Assembly (NCBI GenBank): GCA_019084405.1
Contig: JAHRFX010000079.1
Span: 1-19,724 of the forward strand
From: Methanobacterium sp.
GTDB lineage: Archaea; Methanobacteriota; Methanobacteria; Methanobacteriales; Methanobacteriaceae
Direction: 5' to 3'
Length of the DNA: 19,724 bases
The position numbers and the translations under genes were made by a program. Below are positions 1 to 7,422 of the stretch, in pieces; within the stretch, counting starts at the first letter, position 1; every line of letters begins with the position of its first letter. The notes beneath the pieces were generated by a model. That model was not told where the DNA came from, searched no databases, and saw only the letters and a list, made by a program, of their open reading frames with translations.

Positions 1-75
1 AAAAAAAAAAATGGTTTACCACCGTTTCAAGTGTAAAAAAAAATAACTAAAAATTCAATTACATAAATATTTTTA

Positions 76-318
76 TCACCAGAATTCTAGACAAAGCCCA
101 AATTTACTGAAACACTCCGGACAAGAAGGTTTAAACATTTCAATATGAAAAATATTCTTTTTAAACCACATTTTCAACGTTTTAGATACCTTATAATCTG
201 TTTGAACTGATTTTAACTGATTTTCAACATATTTTGATAAACCCTCACAAAAATAGGAAAGTTTATAACCCTGATCAAACAAAACATCAACCGGAGCAAG
301 TATTTTTTCTCTAAACAT
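76..318 (-). CDS. Doubtful 80-aa hypothetical protein
   Basis: I do not recognise this ORF. It begins with ATG and ends with TGA, is 80 residues long, has no membrane segment, and near the C-terminus has Cys-Pro-Glu-Cys followed eight residues later by another Cys (residues about 66-77), as at the start of a zinc ribbon. The zinc-ribbon-like ending after a Lys- and aromatic-rich stretch could be the truncated N-terminus of a transposase, but that is a guess. A GGAG lies about 15 bases upstream, too far to be a convincing ribosome site. The surroundings are non-coding and AT-rich, so it may be a gene remnant or a chance ORF. Confidence 0.28.
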   Translation of the reverse strand: MFREKILAPVDVLFDQGYKLSYFCEGLSKYVENQLKSVQTDYKVSKTLKMWFKKNIFHIEMFKPSCPECFSKFGLCLEFW

Positions 319-883
319 ACTAAATACTTTGCTCCACTTAATATAAAAGCATTCAGATTTCTATTTAAAAAAATACTGGTTTATAGAAGAATTCAAAAAA
401 TTATTAATCAGAAATACAAATTCTAAAACCCCAAGTTTTTGACAGTGTCATATTTATGGGAAATTTTAATATTCTAATTATTTGAGAGGATTTAATATAA
501 ATTGATTTTAATAAAGTAAATATGATTGCAGGCATGTATAATTATATAAGCTCAGTTTTTCATAATCTAATAATAAAATTTGCCTGAAATTAAAATGAGA
601 TAAGTTGATATTCCCGAAGAATGGTAGGAAAATAAAATTTATGGGAATTATAAGTTGTTATCTGGAACCTGTTATTAATGAAAAGTTTATATAAACCCAT
701 ATTATTATAATAATCCAGAATCAATTAAATTATTTGATTTATCAATCTACAAAATAAAAATAGTCAGTTGGAATAAGTTACAATAAAAATAATATTTGAT
801 TTGGAATGGGTTTTAAAATTAATTTAAAATGAATTATTTTTATATTATATTTATAGATATTACCCTACTAAAGAAGTGGTATA
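319..883. other. AT-rich intergenic region, no gene seen
   Basis: No plausible coding frame or RNA gene was found in these 565 bases. Direct reading shows a short dyad TGACAgTGTCA at 440-450, a perfect 12-bp palindrome GTTTATATAAAC at 685-696 that contains a TATA-like core, the symmetric AT run that follows it, and the TATA-like stretch just before the next gene. The repeat ATTCCC/GGGAAT around 610-655 has a long loop and may be chance. This looks like the upstream regulatory region of the unknown gene and mreB. Confidence 0.6.
841..855 (+). promoter_or_regulatory. Probable TATA region for the 884 gene and mreB
   Basis: An uninterrupted T/A tract containing TATA-like cores lies 29-43 bases before the ATG at 884. 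This is the distance expected for an archaeal promoter with a short leader. The region is so AT-rich that the exact box cannot be assigned; the palindrome at 685-696 is an alternative, more distant promoter. Confidence 0.35.
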
Positions 884-1513
884 ATGATAGAAAGTAAAAT
901 AAAAGTTCTTAGAAAGGCAGCACAAGTCTCTACTGCCCAGGAATCAGATAAAATATGGTGCGTTATTGCCGGTAATGAAGAAATGGTTAATAATGTGGCA
1001 TATGCTGCAATATCTGCTAAAGAACGAGTCAAAATACTATTTCGAGAACATGTTAATTTAAAAGAATCATTTGTCAGGAAAAAATTTGATTTTATCATGT
1101 TACAGGGAGATAGTAATATTATAAGAGATCTGAGTTTGATATGTAAAGAAAATGGTGGAGCTTATATCAAAATAGCCCCCTATTACATTAAAACTGAATC
1201 TAATCTAATATTGCTGGTGGCGCCCGATAATGCCATAAAAAAATTTGTGGGAGATGCTGAAAAGGATAATATTAAATATTCATTTATACTGGAAGATAAA
1301 ACGACTGGTTTTATAGAAACCGATGTTTCCATTACCAACCACCTTCCTAAGTTACTACGTGATGTAGTGGATCCCTTATTTAAACTGACAGATATAGTTC
1401 TGTCAACCATACTCATATCAACTGATGAGCAATACATCAAACAGATAAAAAAAGTTGCTAATTCTAACCAGATATTCGTTGTAGAGTTCAAGGAAATTAT
1501 TGAGGAGGTATAA
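884..1513 (+). CDS. Unknown 209-aa protein encoded directly upstream of MreB
   Basis: I do not recognise a family. The protein is soluble-looking, with alternating hydrophobic strands and amphipathic helices and no signal peptide or transmembrane segment. A Val/Ile-rich strand pattern (KIWCVIAG near residue 24, FDFIMLQGD near 69, NLILLVAP near 107) suggests an alpha/beta fold. The C-terminus is charged and ends in Glu-Glu-Val, because its last codons are also the ribosome-binding site of the next gene. The ATG at 884 is preceded by AGTGGT, a weak Shine-Dalgarno. Its TAA ends one base before the mreB ATG, so the two are almost certainly co-transcribed and translationally coupled. A role in cell shape or in positioning MreB follows from that arrangement only. 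Confidence 0.85.
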   Translation: MIESKIKVLRKAAQVSTAQESDKIWCVIAGNEEMVNNVAYAAISAKERVKILFREHVNLKESFVRKKFDFIMLQGDSNIIRDLSLICKENGGAYIKIAPYYIKTESNLILLVAPDNAIKKFVGDAEKDNIKYSFILEDKTTGFIETDVSITNHLPKLLRDVVDPLFKLTDIVLSTILISTDEQYIKQIKKVANSNQIFVVEFKEIIEEV

Positions 1514-1514
1514 T

Positions 1515-2588
1515 ATGTTCTCATTTGGAAAAAAGAAAAATAATGAAGAAGTTAGAAAAAAATCTCTTAATGACACTTTAGGAATTGATTTAGGTACTTT
1601 AAACACCGTGGTGGCCAAACCATCAGGCGATAAATTTGATTTATACAAAATTCCTTCTGTGGTAGCAGTGAAAAAAGAAGACCCCTCTTATGTACTGGCT
1701 GTGGGTGAAGAGGCTAAAATGATGCTGGGCAGAACTCCAGAAGACATAATAGCCGTAAGACCATTGCGAAAAGGAGTTATTGAAAGCGTAGCCCAGGCTG
1801 AAGCCTTACTGGTATATTCTATAGAAATGGGATCTGGAGAAGACACCACCAATATTGACCGCATTGTAATTGGAATACCTGGAGATGCTTCTGAAGTAGA
1901 AAGAAATGCTGTAGAAGAAATTGGTAGAAAAGCAGGAGCCAGTTATGTACTGGTAATCAGTGAAGGACTTTCAGCTGCTATTGGGGCAGGTTTACCTATT
2001 GCCGAAGCTACCGGAACCATGGTTATTGATATTGGGGCAGGTTCCAGCGATATAGTTGTAATTTCACTAGGTGGAATCACCGACATAGAAACCATCCGCT
2101 GGGGTGGAGACGATATTGATGATAATATCGTGGACCAGGTCAAGGAAAAGTATGAAGTGGAGATTGGTATTCACGAAGCAGAAAAAGCCAAGATAGGAGT
2201 GGGAATGGTACACTCCAATATGGATATAGAAGTGGAGAAAACCACAGTTATTGGAAAATGCATGAAAACCAATAAGCCTAAAGAAGTAGAAATTGACTCC
2301 AACATGGTGGCAAATGCTGCAGAACCTATAGTAGTAAAAATTATTGAATCATTGGCTGTAGTCCTTGAAAGGCTATCCCCTGAATTAATATCTGGAGTAT
2401 ACAATAAAACCGTGGTTGTAGGTGGAACTTCTCAATTAAAAGGTCTTAAAGAAAGGATTTATGAAGAAGTAGGAATTCCGGTAGAAATATCTGATGACCC
2501 TATGACAGTAGTGGCTAAAGGAGCCGCCATTGTAGCTGCAGAACCCAGGGCATTAGAGCCTGAAGTTCGATTAAAAGCCATGAAATAA
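1515..2588 (+). CDS. mreB: MreB, actin-like cell-shape protein
   Basis: This 357-residue actin-fold ATPase should polymerise under the membrane and guide cell-wall synthesis, here of pseudomurein. Seen in the sequence: phosphate-1 loop GIDLGTLNT (residues 23-31), the MreB-typical LGRTPEDIIAVRP block (71-83), a Glu and AAIGAGLP stretch (150-161), phosphate-2 loop DIGAGSSD followed by ISLGGI (172-188), and an adenosine motif VVVGGTSQLKGL (about 300-311). Length and motif order match bacterial MreB. The N-terminus MFSFGKKK resembles the amphipathic membrane tether of some bacterial MreBs. I chose the ATG at 1515 because GAGGAGGT at 1502-1509 sits five bases before it; a TTG at 1500 in the same frame lies before that site and is unlikely. 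A T-rich tract follows the stop. Confidence 0.93.
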   Translation: MFSFGKKKNNEEVRKKSLNDTLGIDLGTLNTVVAKPSGDKFDLYKIPSVVAVKKEDPSYVLAVGEEAKMMLGRTPEDIIAVRPLRKGVIESVAQAEALLVYSIEMGSGEDTTNIDRIVIGIPGDASEVERNAVEEIGRKAGASYVLVISEGLSAAIGAGLPIAEATGTMVIDIGAGSSDIVVISLGGITDIETIRWGGDDIDDNIVDQVKEKYEVEIGIHEAEKAKIGVGMVHSNMDIEVEKTTVIGKCMKTNKPKEVEIDSNMVANAAEPIVVKIIESLAVVLERLSPELISGVYNKTVVVGGTSQLKGLKERIYEEVGIPVEISDDPMTVVAKGAAIVAAEPRALEPEVRLKAMK

Positions 2589-2602
2589 ATTCATTTTCTA
2601 AA

Positions 2603-2637
2603 ATTTTTATTTTATTTTATAAAAAATTTTTTTTTAT
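2603..2637 (+). terminator. T-rich terminator after mreB
   Basis: Runs of five to ten T on the + strand, broken by short A stretches, follow the mreB stop by about 15-50 bases. Archaeal RNA polymerase terminates at such oligo-T tracts without needing a hairpin. This separates mreB from rnhB. Confidence 0.5.
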
Positions 2638-2705
2638 TTACTATTTAGATTAATTAATTAAATTTTATAAATCCTAAACTATTAAAGAATAATTGAGATA
2701 CTATC

Positions 2706-3332
2706 ATGAAAATATTAGGCATTGATGAAGCAGGACGTGGACCTGTTATAGGCTCTTTAGTAGTCTGTGGAGTTCTAGTTTCTGAAGAACAGTTGGAATT
2801 TATGGAAAAAATAGGTATTAAAGATTCTAAAAAAGTGGCACCAAAAAAAAGAAGTCTGCTATCCCGTAAGATAAACAAAATTGCAGAATGCTTTGTGGTA
2901 AAAATTTCTGCCCAGGATATTGATAATATGCGGGCAAAAAACATAAACCTCAATGAAATTGAAAAAATTGCCATGATGAAAATCATAAAAGAATCCCAGG
3001 CACAGTCAGTGATAATTGATTCGGTAGATGTAAATCCTTCTCGATTATGTAGGGAAATTAGTGAAGTATTAGGCCCAGAAATTGACATTAAGGCAGAACA
3101 TGGGGCAGACGATAATTATGTGGTGGTGGCAGCTGCATCAATTGTGGCCAAGGTAGAAAGGGATATGGAAATAGAGAAATTAAAGCGCCAATATAGAAAA
3201 TTAGGTAATATAGGATCAGGATATCCCAGTGACCCCCGTACCAAAGCTTTTTTAAAAAATTTTAAATACGACAATATGCCGGAATTTGTACGTAAGTCCT
3301 GGGCCACGGTAAAAAAGATGAAAGACCTTTAA
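2706..3332 (+). CDS. rnhB: Ribonuclease HII
   Basis: A 208-residue type 2 RNase H that cuts the RNA strand of RNA-DNA hybrids and removes single ribonucleotides from DNA. The signature DEAGRGP (residues 7-13) supplies Asp7 and Glu8. IIDSVDV supplies Asp105, and the HGAD...VVAAASIVAKV block (132-149) supplies the fourth acidic residue, probably Asp135. IKDSKK (38-43) and GSGYPSDP (170-177) are also typical. The length is normal for archaeal RNase HII, and the protein starts directly with the first beta strand, so the ATG at 2706 is credible although only a weak GAGAT lies upstream. It is flanked by non-coding gaps on both sides and is probably transcribed alone. Confidence 0.95.
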   Translation: MKILGIDEAGRGPVIGSLVVCGVLVSEEQLEFMEKIGIKDSKKVAPKKRSLLSRKINKIAECFVVKISAQDIDNMRAKNINLNEIEKIAMMKIIKESQAQSVIIDSVDVNPSRLCREISEVLGPEIDIKAEHGADDNYVVVAAASIVAKVERDMEIEKLKRQYRKLGNIGSGYPSDPRTKAFLKNFKYDNMPEFVRKSWATVKKMKDL

Positions 3333-3480
3333 AACCATTAATTTTAATTTAAGAATTATAAATAAGGGTAATTTAAAAAATAGCCCCTTTAACTTATTAA
3401 GTTATATTATTTAAAATCACTATAAATCCGGTGAAAGTATTTAAATAGAGCCCCCTAATCAAATGATACTGCTAGATAAA

Positions 3481-3489
3481 TTTATAAGA
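3481..3489 (+). promoter_or_regulatory. Possible TATA box for the exbB-exbD pair
   Basis: TTTATAAGA lies about 55 bases before the ATG of the ExbB-like gene, which would give a leader of roughly 30 bases. The 209-base gap before the gene also holds AAGGG...CCCTT arms around 3365-3390, a possible weak terminator hairpin for rnhB. Confidence 0.3.
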
Positions 3490-3541
3490 TAATATCTAAA
3501 TATGATTAAAATACAAATTTCAACAATTAAAAGATGATAAA

Positions 3542-4381
3542 ATGATTCTGGATTTTTTTACCAATGCACTGGGAACTATCCTGGAAATGTTTAAAAGTGG
3601 AGGTATAATCACCTATCTTATTGCTATAGTGGGCATATATGGTGTATTTACCTCACTGGAAAAAATTGTTTATTTAAAAAAAATATCAAGAGTGAATACT
3701 GCTCAGATAATCGGAGCCGTTAATGATTCTATGGAAAAAGGAGGGTCACTTGAGGCGCTAAGAGCCATAGGTCAATTCCAGAACCCTATATCCAAAATTA
3801 TTTCTGAAGCCCTTAAAATTGGATACCGGAATAAAGGTGAAGTGGAAGATGCTATGGAAAGGGTATTCATTGTTGAAATGGGTAGGATGACCAAGGGTAT
3901 GGAAACACTAAAAACCATTATTGAAATAGCCCCCCTGATGGGTTTGATTGGTACGGTTATTGGTATGTTTTATACCTTCCGGGAAATTGGAATGAGTGCC
4001 GACCCTGCTGCTTTGGCTGAAGGGATTTACATCGCCTTAATAACCACCATTATGGGTTTAAGTGTAGCCATTGTACTGGTACCATTTTATTCATATATAA
4101 AAAACCATATTGATAAAGAAATGGACAGCATAGAACTTGCCAAAAAAATGACTAACTGGAGCTATGCTGTAATGAAAATAAAGGTAGACGCTGACCTGGA
4201 AGAGGCCGTAGAAGCCTTGCAGGAATCAGAAGGTATTGTTAATGTAAAAAAGATTAATGATCCCGAGGCTAATATCTGGGTGGCTTTTAAACCCAGTATG
4301 CTGGAAAAGAGTATTAATAACATAATACTGGAAAAATGTAATACAAATGCCGAGATTGTGATGAGTAAACTCAAGCAGTAA
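3542..4381 (+). CDS. exbB: MotA/TolQ/ExbB-family ion channel protein
   Basis: This integral membrane protein should form the proton (or sodium) channel of an ExbB-ExbD-type energy transducer in the cytoplasmic membrane. Three hydrophobic segments are visible at about residues 20-40, 125-148 and 161-186. The family signature covers the last two: PLMGLIGTVIGMFYTF (131-146) and AEGIYIALITTIMGLSVAI (159-177). At 279 residues it is longer than many ExbB/TolQ proteins. The extra part is a hydrophilic C-terminal region of about 70 residues (211-279) with a regular alpha/beta pattern that I cannot assign. The only ribosome site is weak (GATGAT). The exbD partner follows after 63 bases. The substrate or outer partner is not visible here; these cells lack an outer membrane, so the TonB model does not simply apply. 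Confidence 0.88.
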   Translation: MILDFFTNALGTILEMFKSGGIITYLIAIVGIYGVFTSLEKIVYLKKISRVNTAQIIGAVNDSMEKGGSLEALRAIGQFQNPISKIISEALKIGYRNKGEVEDAMERVFIVEMGRMTKGMETLKTIIEIAPLMGLIGTVIGMFYTFREIGMSADPAALAEGIYIALITTIMGLSVAIVLVPFYSYIKNHIDKEMDSIELAKKMTNWSYAVMKIKVDADLEEAVEALQESEGIVNVKKINDPEANIWVAFKPSMLEKSINNIILEKCNTNAEIVMSKLKQ

Positions 4382-4444
4382 AACATCCCCCATCCGGTAT
4401 TCATATAAAAACTTCATAAAATAAACAAGAAAGGGGTTTTTTAC

Positions 4445-4840
4445 ATGACTATGGATATACAAAAATATCGTAATCAACTAAACAGTAGTAGCCCTAAATT
4501 CAATATGGTTCCTTTCATCGACATTCTTTTTACCATATTAATATTTTTAGTGGTTACCAGTACCTTTCAGGTCGCGGATCAATCAGCGGCAGTTACTGGG
4601 AAACCGGAAATAGATGAAAATGCAGGGCCATCCGAATATTATTTAATACCAGTGGCGGGCTTAAAAGAAGTAATAGTTAATGGAGAGGATATGTCCCGTT
4701 TTATTAGAAATAGTGCTATTGCAGTGCATACCCGGGTGATTGATGAAGGTGAACTTATTATAAAACCAAAAGAGGGTAAAATAATAATTACATCTCCCCC
4801 AGACCTGCCTATAAATAAAGCAGTTAAATCCCCGGAATAG
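4445..4840 (+). CDS. exbD: ExbD/TolR-family protein
   Basis: Partner of the channel protein. It is 131 residues with a short cytoplasmic N-terminus, one membrane helix at about 21-43 and an extracellular tail. The helix carries the family pattern MVPFIDILFTILIFL with the conserved Asp at position 26, the residue that carries the translocated proton in ExbD/TolR. The extracellular part (44-131) is short and low in complexity near the membrane, ends ITSPPDLPINKAVKSP, and aligns only loosely with bacterial ExbD periplasmic domains as far as I can judge by eye. An AAGGGG lies about nine bases upstream of the ATG at 4445; the ATG at 4451 is an alternative. With the upstream gene it makes a two-gene unit. 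Confidence 0.88.
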   Translation: MTMDIQKYRNQLNSSSPKFNMVPFIDILFTILIFLVVTSTFQVADQSAAVTGKPEIDENAGPSEYYLIPVAGLKEVIVNGEDMSRFIRNSAIAVHTRVIDEGELIIKPKEGKIIITSPPDLPINKAVKSPE

Positions 4841-4902
4841 ATTAAAACAGTGATTCATTCCTGCATATGGAGAATATATAATTGAATTATCAGGTGCAAA
4901 AA

Positions 4903-5505
4903 ATGTATCTCGGAAGAATATTAGCATTAGGAAGTAATGAAAACGGCACATTTGTAGCCTACCGGGTTTCCAGCAGATCTTTTCCAAATAGAATGGCTAA
5001 AGGATTTGAAGGGAGTGCCGCCATCATTCCTAAAGAAGGCTATGAAAAAGACATATTTGAAAGTCCTTACATTGCCTACAACTGTATTAAAATAGTGGAT
5101 AATGTGGCAGTGGTATCCAATGGATCCCATACTGACGTAATAGCAGATAAAATTTCTCTAGGGATGAATTTAAGGGATGCTATTGCACTTTCTCTTCTGG
5201 CCATGGATTATGAAAAGGATGATCATAATACTCCTAGAATTGCAGGAGCAATTAAAAAGGATGGAGAGGGCTTTATTGGAATCGTGACTCACCAGGGAAT
5301 ATTAGTGGAAAAAATCCCTGCCGGTGAAGTAAGATATATTTCAACTTACCAGCACATTACCCCTCAAGAAGTAGAATTTGAAGCAAAAAATTCTAAGCAG
5401 GCAGCAGAATTTATAATGAATCAGGGAAAATTTGAGGAATTCCCCAATGAAGTTACCTCAGCCGCTGCTTTTGCCGGTGCTAAATGGGAACTAAGTATCA
5501 TCTAG
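4903..5505 (+). CDS. purO: IMP cyclohydrolase, archaeal type (PurO)
   Basis: PurO closes FAICAR to IMP, the last step of purine synthesis, replacing the bacterial PurH cyclohydrolase domain. The N-terminus MYLGRILALG and the block VAYRVSSRSFPNR (18-30) are highly characteristic of methanogen PurO, as are SPYIAYNCIKIVDN (about 53-66) and VVSNGSHTD. The 200-residue length fits the family. I chose the ATG at 4903 because GGTG at 4893-4896 is six bases upstream and known members begin MYLGRI; a TTG at 4882 in frame would add seven residues and has no ribosome site. A short TAGAT/ATCTA hairpin overlaps the stop codon. It lies 62 bases after exbD and 142 before cofE, so it may or may not share their transcript. 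Confidence 0.94.
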   Translation: MYLGRILALGSNENGTFVAYRVSSRSFPNRMAKGFEGSAAIIPKEGYEKDIFESPYIAYNCIKIVDNVAVVSNGSHTDVIADKISLGMNLRDAIALSLLAMDYEKDDHNTPRIAGAIKKDGEGFIGIVTHQGILVEKIPAGEVRYISTYQHITPQEVEFEAKNSKQAAEFIMNQGKFEEFPNEVTSAAAFAGAKWELSII

Positions 5506-5647
5506 ATTATTTATCTAAATAAACCCCTTAATTGAGTTTAATGTCTGGAAATCCAGTAAAATAATATTTAATTTAAGTAAGAATAAATAAATTTATTATA
5601 TTTTTATTTTTCAAACACAGATTTTACCAGTTTTATGTGGTGGGTTA

Positions 5648-6412
5648 ATGAAAATAGAATTAATTGGTCTTGAAAATTTACCTTTAATAAAAAAAGATGA
5701 CGAGTTATCATCTTTAATTTTAGAAAGTGCCCTTGTACAGGGCCTGAAGTGGAATGATGGAGATATTATTGTTATAGCAGAAACCATTATATCCAAAGCA
5801 GAGGGAAATTATATAAACCTTGATTCAATTAAACCCGGTGCAGAAGCAAATGATCTTGCTCAAAAAACTGGTAAAAGTCCAGAGTTAATGGAAGCTATAT
5901 TAAACCATTCCAGGGAAATAGTAAAAGTAGGGAACGATTTTATAGTTACTGAAAGCAATCATGGATTTATTTGTGCTAATGCGGGAATAGATGAATCCAA
6001 TGTTGAAAATGGCAGGGCCACTCCCTTACCCCACAATCCAGATAATAGTGCCAAAAAGTTAAGAAAAAATATAGAATTAAAAACCGGTAAAAAAATAGCA
6101 GTTGTTATTTCTGATACCCAAGGAAGGCCCTTTCGGGAAGGTGCAGTGGGAGTGGCCATTGGTAGTTCCGGAATAAAAACTATCTGGAATCGGAAAGGTG
6201 AGATGGATCTTTATGGGCGTAAATTAGAAACAACCCGAATAGCAGTTGCCGATGAATTAGCAGCCTCAGCCTCATTAATAATGGGTCAGGCTGATGAAGG
6301 TTTGCCAGTAGTGATTGTGAGGGGTTACCCTAATTTTGAAATTCTAAAAGATCCAGAATCTGGAGCTCGGGATCTAATACGGCCTAAAAAACATGACGCT
6401 TTCCGCACATAA
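5648..6412 (+). CDS. cofE: Coenzyme F420:L-glutamate ligase
   Basis: CofE uses GTP to add gamma-linked glutamates to F420-0, giving F420-2 and longer forms, the main hydride carrier in methanogenesis. The 254-residue length matches archaeal CofE. Clear family blocks are ESNHGFICANAGIDESN (102-118), which binds nucleotide and metal, and VISDTQGRPFREGAVGVAIG (153-172) with further metal-binding acidic residues, followed by GEMDLYGRKLETTRIAVADELA (184-205). The ATG at 5648 is supported by GGTGG at 5638-5642. There is no fused C-terminal FMN/FbiB-like domain, as expected for archaea. It is followed within 110 bases by cofD, the preceding enzyme of the pathway. Confidence 0.96.
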   Translation: MKIELIGLENLPLIKKDDELSSLILESALVQGLKWNDGDIIVIAETIISKAEGNYINLDSIKPGAEANDLAQKTGKSPELMEAILNHSREIVKVGNDFIVTESNHGFICANAGIDESNVENGRATPLPHNPDNSAKKLRKNIELKTGKKIAVVISDTQGRPFREGAVGVAIGSSGIKTIWNRKGEMDLYGRKLETTRIAVADELAASASLIMGQADEGLPVVIVRGYPNFEILKDPESGARDLIRPKKHDAFRT

Positions 6413-6435
6413 TGATAATTTAGTAAATGGCAATG

Positions 6436-6451
6436 TAATGGAAATCCATTA
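6436..6451 (+). other. Small hairpin between cofE and cofD
   Basis: TAATGG and CCATTA pair perfectly around an AAAT loop, followed by an alternating AT run. A related CTGG-AAAT-CCAG hairpin lies at 5545-5556 between purO and cofE; the two share the core TGGAAATCCA. They could be mRNA processing or 3'-end structures, or binding sites for a dimeric regulator. Function unknown. Confidence 0.35.
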
Positions 6452-6521
6452 TATATATAACTTATTTAGATTAAGACCTGCTAAACACAAAGTATATTTA
6501 AATCTTTAGATGAGAGTTATT

Positions 6522-7421
6522 ATGATCACTGTACTTTCCGGAGGTACCGGAACCCCCAAATTAATTCAGGGCATAAAAAAAATAGTTGATCCGGAAAAGC
6601 TTAATGTGGTAGTAAATACAGTGGAGAATGATTATTTTTCAGGAGTTTATGTTGCTCCTGATATTGATACCGTACTTTATACCTTGGCAGATATCATAAA
6701 TGAAGATACCTGGTATGGGATTAAAGGGGATACCTTCATAACCCACGATAAGTTAAATGAATTGGGATCACCAGAAATTTTAAAAATTGGGGATAAAGAC
6801 CGGGCTTTTAAAATACAAAAAACTAATTTAATGAAAAAGTACGATTTTTCTAAAGTCGTTGATATTCAAAGAGGGAAATTAGGCATAGTTTCCCGGGTTA
6901 TGCCCATGAGTAATCAGCAGTCCCAGATTAAAATTATCACTCACTCCGGAGAAATTAGTTTTCATCAATTTTTAATCCAGGAACAGGGAAAAAGTCCTGT
7001 GAAAAATGTAGTTTATAACCAGGTTGATCCTGCCCCCGGCCTGGTGGAAAGTATAGAAAATTCAGAAATGGTAATTATTGGACCTTCTAATCCAGTGACC
7101 TCTATTGGACCAATAATATCCATAAAAGGAGTTAAAAAGGCCTTGAAAAATAATTATGTTGTGGGAGTATCCCCCATAATTGGAAATAATCCTGTAAGTG
7201 GGCCTGCAGCTAAATTTATGGAAGCTATTGGTTATGAAGTATCGGCCTGGGGAGTTGCGACCCTTTATTCTGATTTTTTAGATAAGTTCATAATAGATGA
7301 ACAAGACGCTAGTTTAAAAACTAAAATAGAAAAACTAATTAAAGAGGTTATAATAACAAAGACCAAGATGCGCAACATGGGGGATAAAATAATGTTAGCC
7401 AAAGTAATTTTGAGTGAATAA
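6522..7421 (+). CDS. cofD: 2-phospho-L-lactate transferase
   Basis: CofD transfers the phospholactyl group from lactyl-2-diphospho-5'-guanosine to the deazaflavin Fo, making F420-0, the substrate of CofE encoded just upstream. Diagnostic stretches are VLSGGTGTPKLIQG (4-17), VNTVEND (31-37), APDIDTVLYTLA (45-56) with metal-binding Asp, and GPSNPVTSIGPI (from 187). The length is 299 residues, normal for archaeal CofD. I prefer the ATG at 6522 because family members begin MITVLSGGTGTPK; the in-frame ATG at 6510 adds four residues and overlaps the only GAGAG ribosome site. The stop is one base before the next ATG, so arfA is translationally coupled. Confidence 0.96.
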   Translation: MITVLSGGTGTPKLIQGIKKIVDPEKLNVVVNTVENDYFSGVYVAPDIDTVLYTLADIINEDTWYGIKGDTFITHDKLNELGSPEILKIGDKDRAFKIQKTNLMKKYDFSKVVDIQRGKLGIVSRVMPMSNQQSQIKIITHSGEISFHQFLIQEQGKSPVKNVVYNQVDPAPGLVESIENSEMVIIGPSNPVTSIGPIISIKGVKKALKNNYVVGVSPIIGNNPVSGPAAKFMEAIGYEVSAWGVATLYSDFLDKFIIDEQDASLKTKIEKLIKEVIITKTKMRNMGDKIMLAKVILSE

Positions 7422-7422
7422 T

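Noticed and set aside
520..585. 21-codon ORF beginning at an ATG preceded by GAGAGGAT
   Set aside because: The purine tract is too far from the ATG, the peptide is short with no recognisable feature, and the region looks regulatory.
2654..3088. 144-aa - strand ORF
   Set aside because: Antisense shadow of the RNase HII gene, whose catalytic motifs are intact.
4882..4902. TTG start giving PurO seven extra residues
   Set aside because: The GGTG site at 4893-4896 fits only the ATG at 4903, and known PurO proteins begin MYLGRI.
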